Source: WTKD01 sp965243525 (lineage in GTDB: Bacteria > Spirochaetota > Spirochaetia > WTKD01). Taken from it: a stretch of 64,000 nucleotides of DNA. Position numbers and translations under genes: made by a program. The notes beneath the pieces are model-generated. The model saw nothing but the letters and a program-made list of their open reading frames with translations. It was not told where the DNA came from and ran no database searches. Shown one piece after another: positions 63,463 to 64,000 of the stretch (the stretch's first letter is position 1; the number at the start of each line of letters is the position of its first letter). The stretch lies in NCBI GenBank assembly GCA_965243525.1, contig OZ251568.1, positions 930,001-994,000 on the forward strand, in the 5' to 3' direction.

Positions 63463-63468
63463 TATACT
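63463..63468 (+). promoter_or_regulatory. -10 element of the DUF2779-type gene, leaderless spacing
   Basis: TATACT ends 5 bases before the ATG at 63474, with no ribosome-binding site between. The -35 is not clear. Confidence 0.55.
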
Positions 63469-63473
63469 AATAT

Positions 63474-64000
63474 ATGCCCCGCGGTATTTCGAAATCAGAA
63501 TATTTGAAAGGAAGACAGTGTAAACTGGCATTGTGGTTTTATCGAAACCGAAAAGACCTGCGCAGACCTCCTGATGCTGTCACAAAGGAAGCCCTTGATT
63601 TTGGCACGCATATTGGAGCAAAAGCCCAAGAATTGTTTCCTTCCGGAAGAGCCGTTTCTGTTCCTCCTTGGCAGACTTCCAGCGCCGTTGCACAGACGCA
63701 ACAGCTTATTCGTAGCGGTGCCAATGTTATTTTTGAAGCATGTGCGCAACACCCCATCGATAACACCCATGCACGAATCGATATCCTTTTACGAGATGAC
63801 AAAAACAAATGGCAACTTCACGAGGTAAAGGCGACAAGGACAATCCACACCCATCACATCGAAGATCTTGCATTTCAATGGTATGTGTTTCGTGCAGCAA
63901 AATATTCATTGGCGTCAGCACATGTCATCCACCTCAAGCAGGGCCTACCTGATGATTATGACTCCATGTCTGCACAAGAACTGTTTGTTACTACTGATTT
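63474..64000 (+). CDS. DUF2779/Cas4-like nuclease-domain protein, 5' part (3' end outside window)
   Basis: The first 175 codons of a protein that runs out of the window. The N-terminus starts ISKSEYLKGRQCKLALWFY, with the Cys 16 conserved in DUF2779 and Cas4-type proteins. A PD-(D/E)XK nuclease-like core is visible: Asp 103 (HARIDILL) and Glu 117-x-Lys 119 (HEVKATRT), followed by an aromatic-rich helix (IEDLAFQWYVF). Full members are about 480-650 residues, with a second nuclease or exonuclease-like domain. A CRISPR role is not implied; no cas genes or repeats are visible. Confidence 0.75.
   Translation, partial: MPRGISKSEYLKGRQCKLALWFYRNRKDLRRPPDAVTKEALDFGTHIGAKAQELFPSGRAVSVPPWQTSSAVAQTQQLIRSGANVIFEACAQHPIDNTHARIDILLRDDKNKWQLHEVKATRTIHTHHIEDLAFQWYVFRAAKYSLASAHVIHLKQGLPDDYDSMSAQELFVTTD

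Noticed and set aside
63474..64000. CRISPR-associated Cas4 at the right edge
   Set aside because: The N-terminal nuclease motif is shared by DUF2779 proteins; no repeats, spacers or other cas genes are visible.

Overview
The window is a gene-dense bacterial chromosome segment of moderate GC content with short intergenic gaps. It most likely comes from a spirochaete of the Treponema/Sphaerochaeta/Spirochaeta type. The case rests on gene content and protein style: a four-gene TroABCD-type metal transporter, several TPR, lipoprotein and SIMPL envelope proteins, binding proteins with short Phe/Ala-ending signals, an SpoIIE/STAS/HATPase switch and many envelope proteins of no recognisable family. 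This is inference; no rRNA or other taxonomic marker is present. I see no CRISPR array, insertion sequence, prophage, tRNA or rRNA.

Layout. 1-920: 3' part of a purB-like lyase. 969-10158 (-): a TolC, adaptor, RND pump, PII-like protein, RND pump operon. 10248-18254: mixed housekeeping (rhomboid, RlmE, ApbE, RadA, CDF exporter, TraB, DHH phosphoesterase), followed by a TPR lipoprotein and a large membrane-anchored protein to 21608. 21758-26213: histidine phosphatase, transketolase, LeuB and a thioredoxin-like protein. 26332-30156: ferric-iron-type ABC importer. 30234-33236: fabD-fabG-fabF. 33580-35744: rubredoxin, SIMPL protein, a very small SRAP-like protein and nicotinamidase. 35812-39888: tro operon, in which the troC permease carries a DtxR-like C-terminal domain. 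39881-43734 (-): thiamine thiBPQ. 45027-51260: fructose/ribose-type frcB-frcC ... frcA operon, interrupted between frcC and frcA by a DUF5343 + Swt1-like HEPN pair and an ABC-2 exporter. 51308-54198 (-): phosphatase/STAS/kinase partner switch. 54369-58011: fumarase divergent from two tandem malate/lactate dehydrogenase paralogues. 58133-62682 (-): SRP RNA, dnaX, ybaB, recR, lplA, deoD. 63474-end: start of a DUF2779-type protein.

Two features stand out. First, at least ten genes that begin transcription units have a good -10 hexamer ending only 5-6 bases before the start codon, often with a -35 element exactly 17 bp further up. Transcription would then begin at or next to the start codon, so leaderless mRNAs appear common here, whereas genes inside operons carry ordinary AAGGAG-type ribosome sites. 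The pattern also corrects one start (GTG at 19746). Second, the DUF5343/HEPN pair inside the sugar-import operon has the RX4H motif of HEPN ribonucleases and looks like an acquired toxin or defence-type module.

The region mainly encodes nutrient uptake (iron, manganese/zinc, thiamine, sugar), fatty-acid synthesis, central carbon metabolism, drug or solute efflux and DNA maintenance. Functions are inferred from motifs and family resemblance read by eye; no database search was run.
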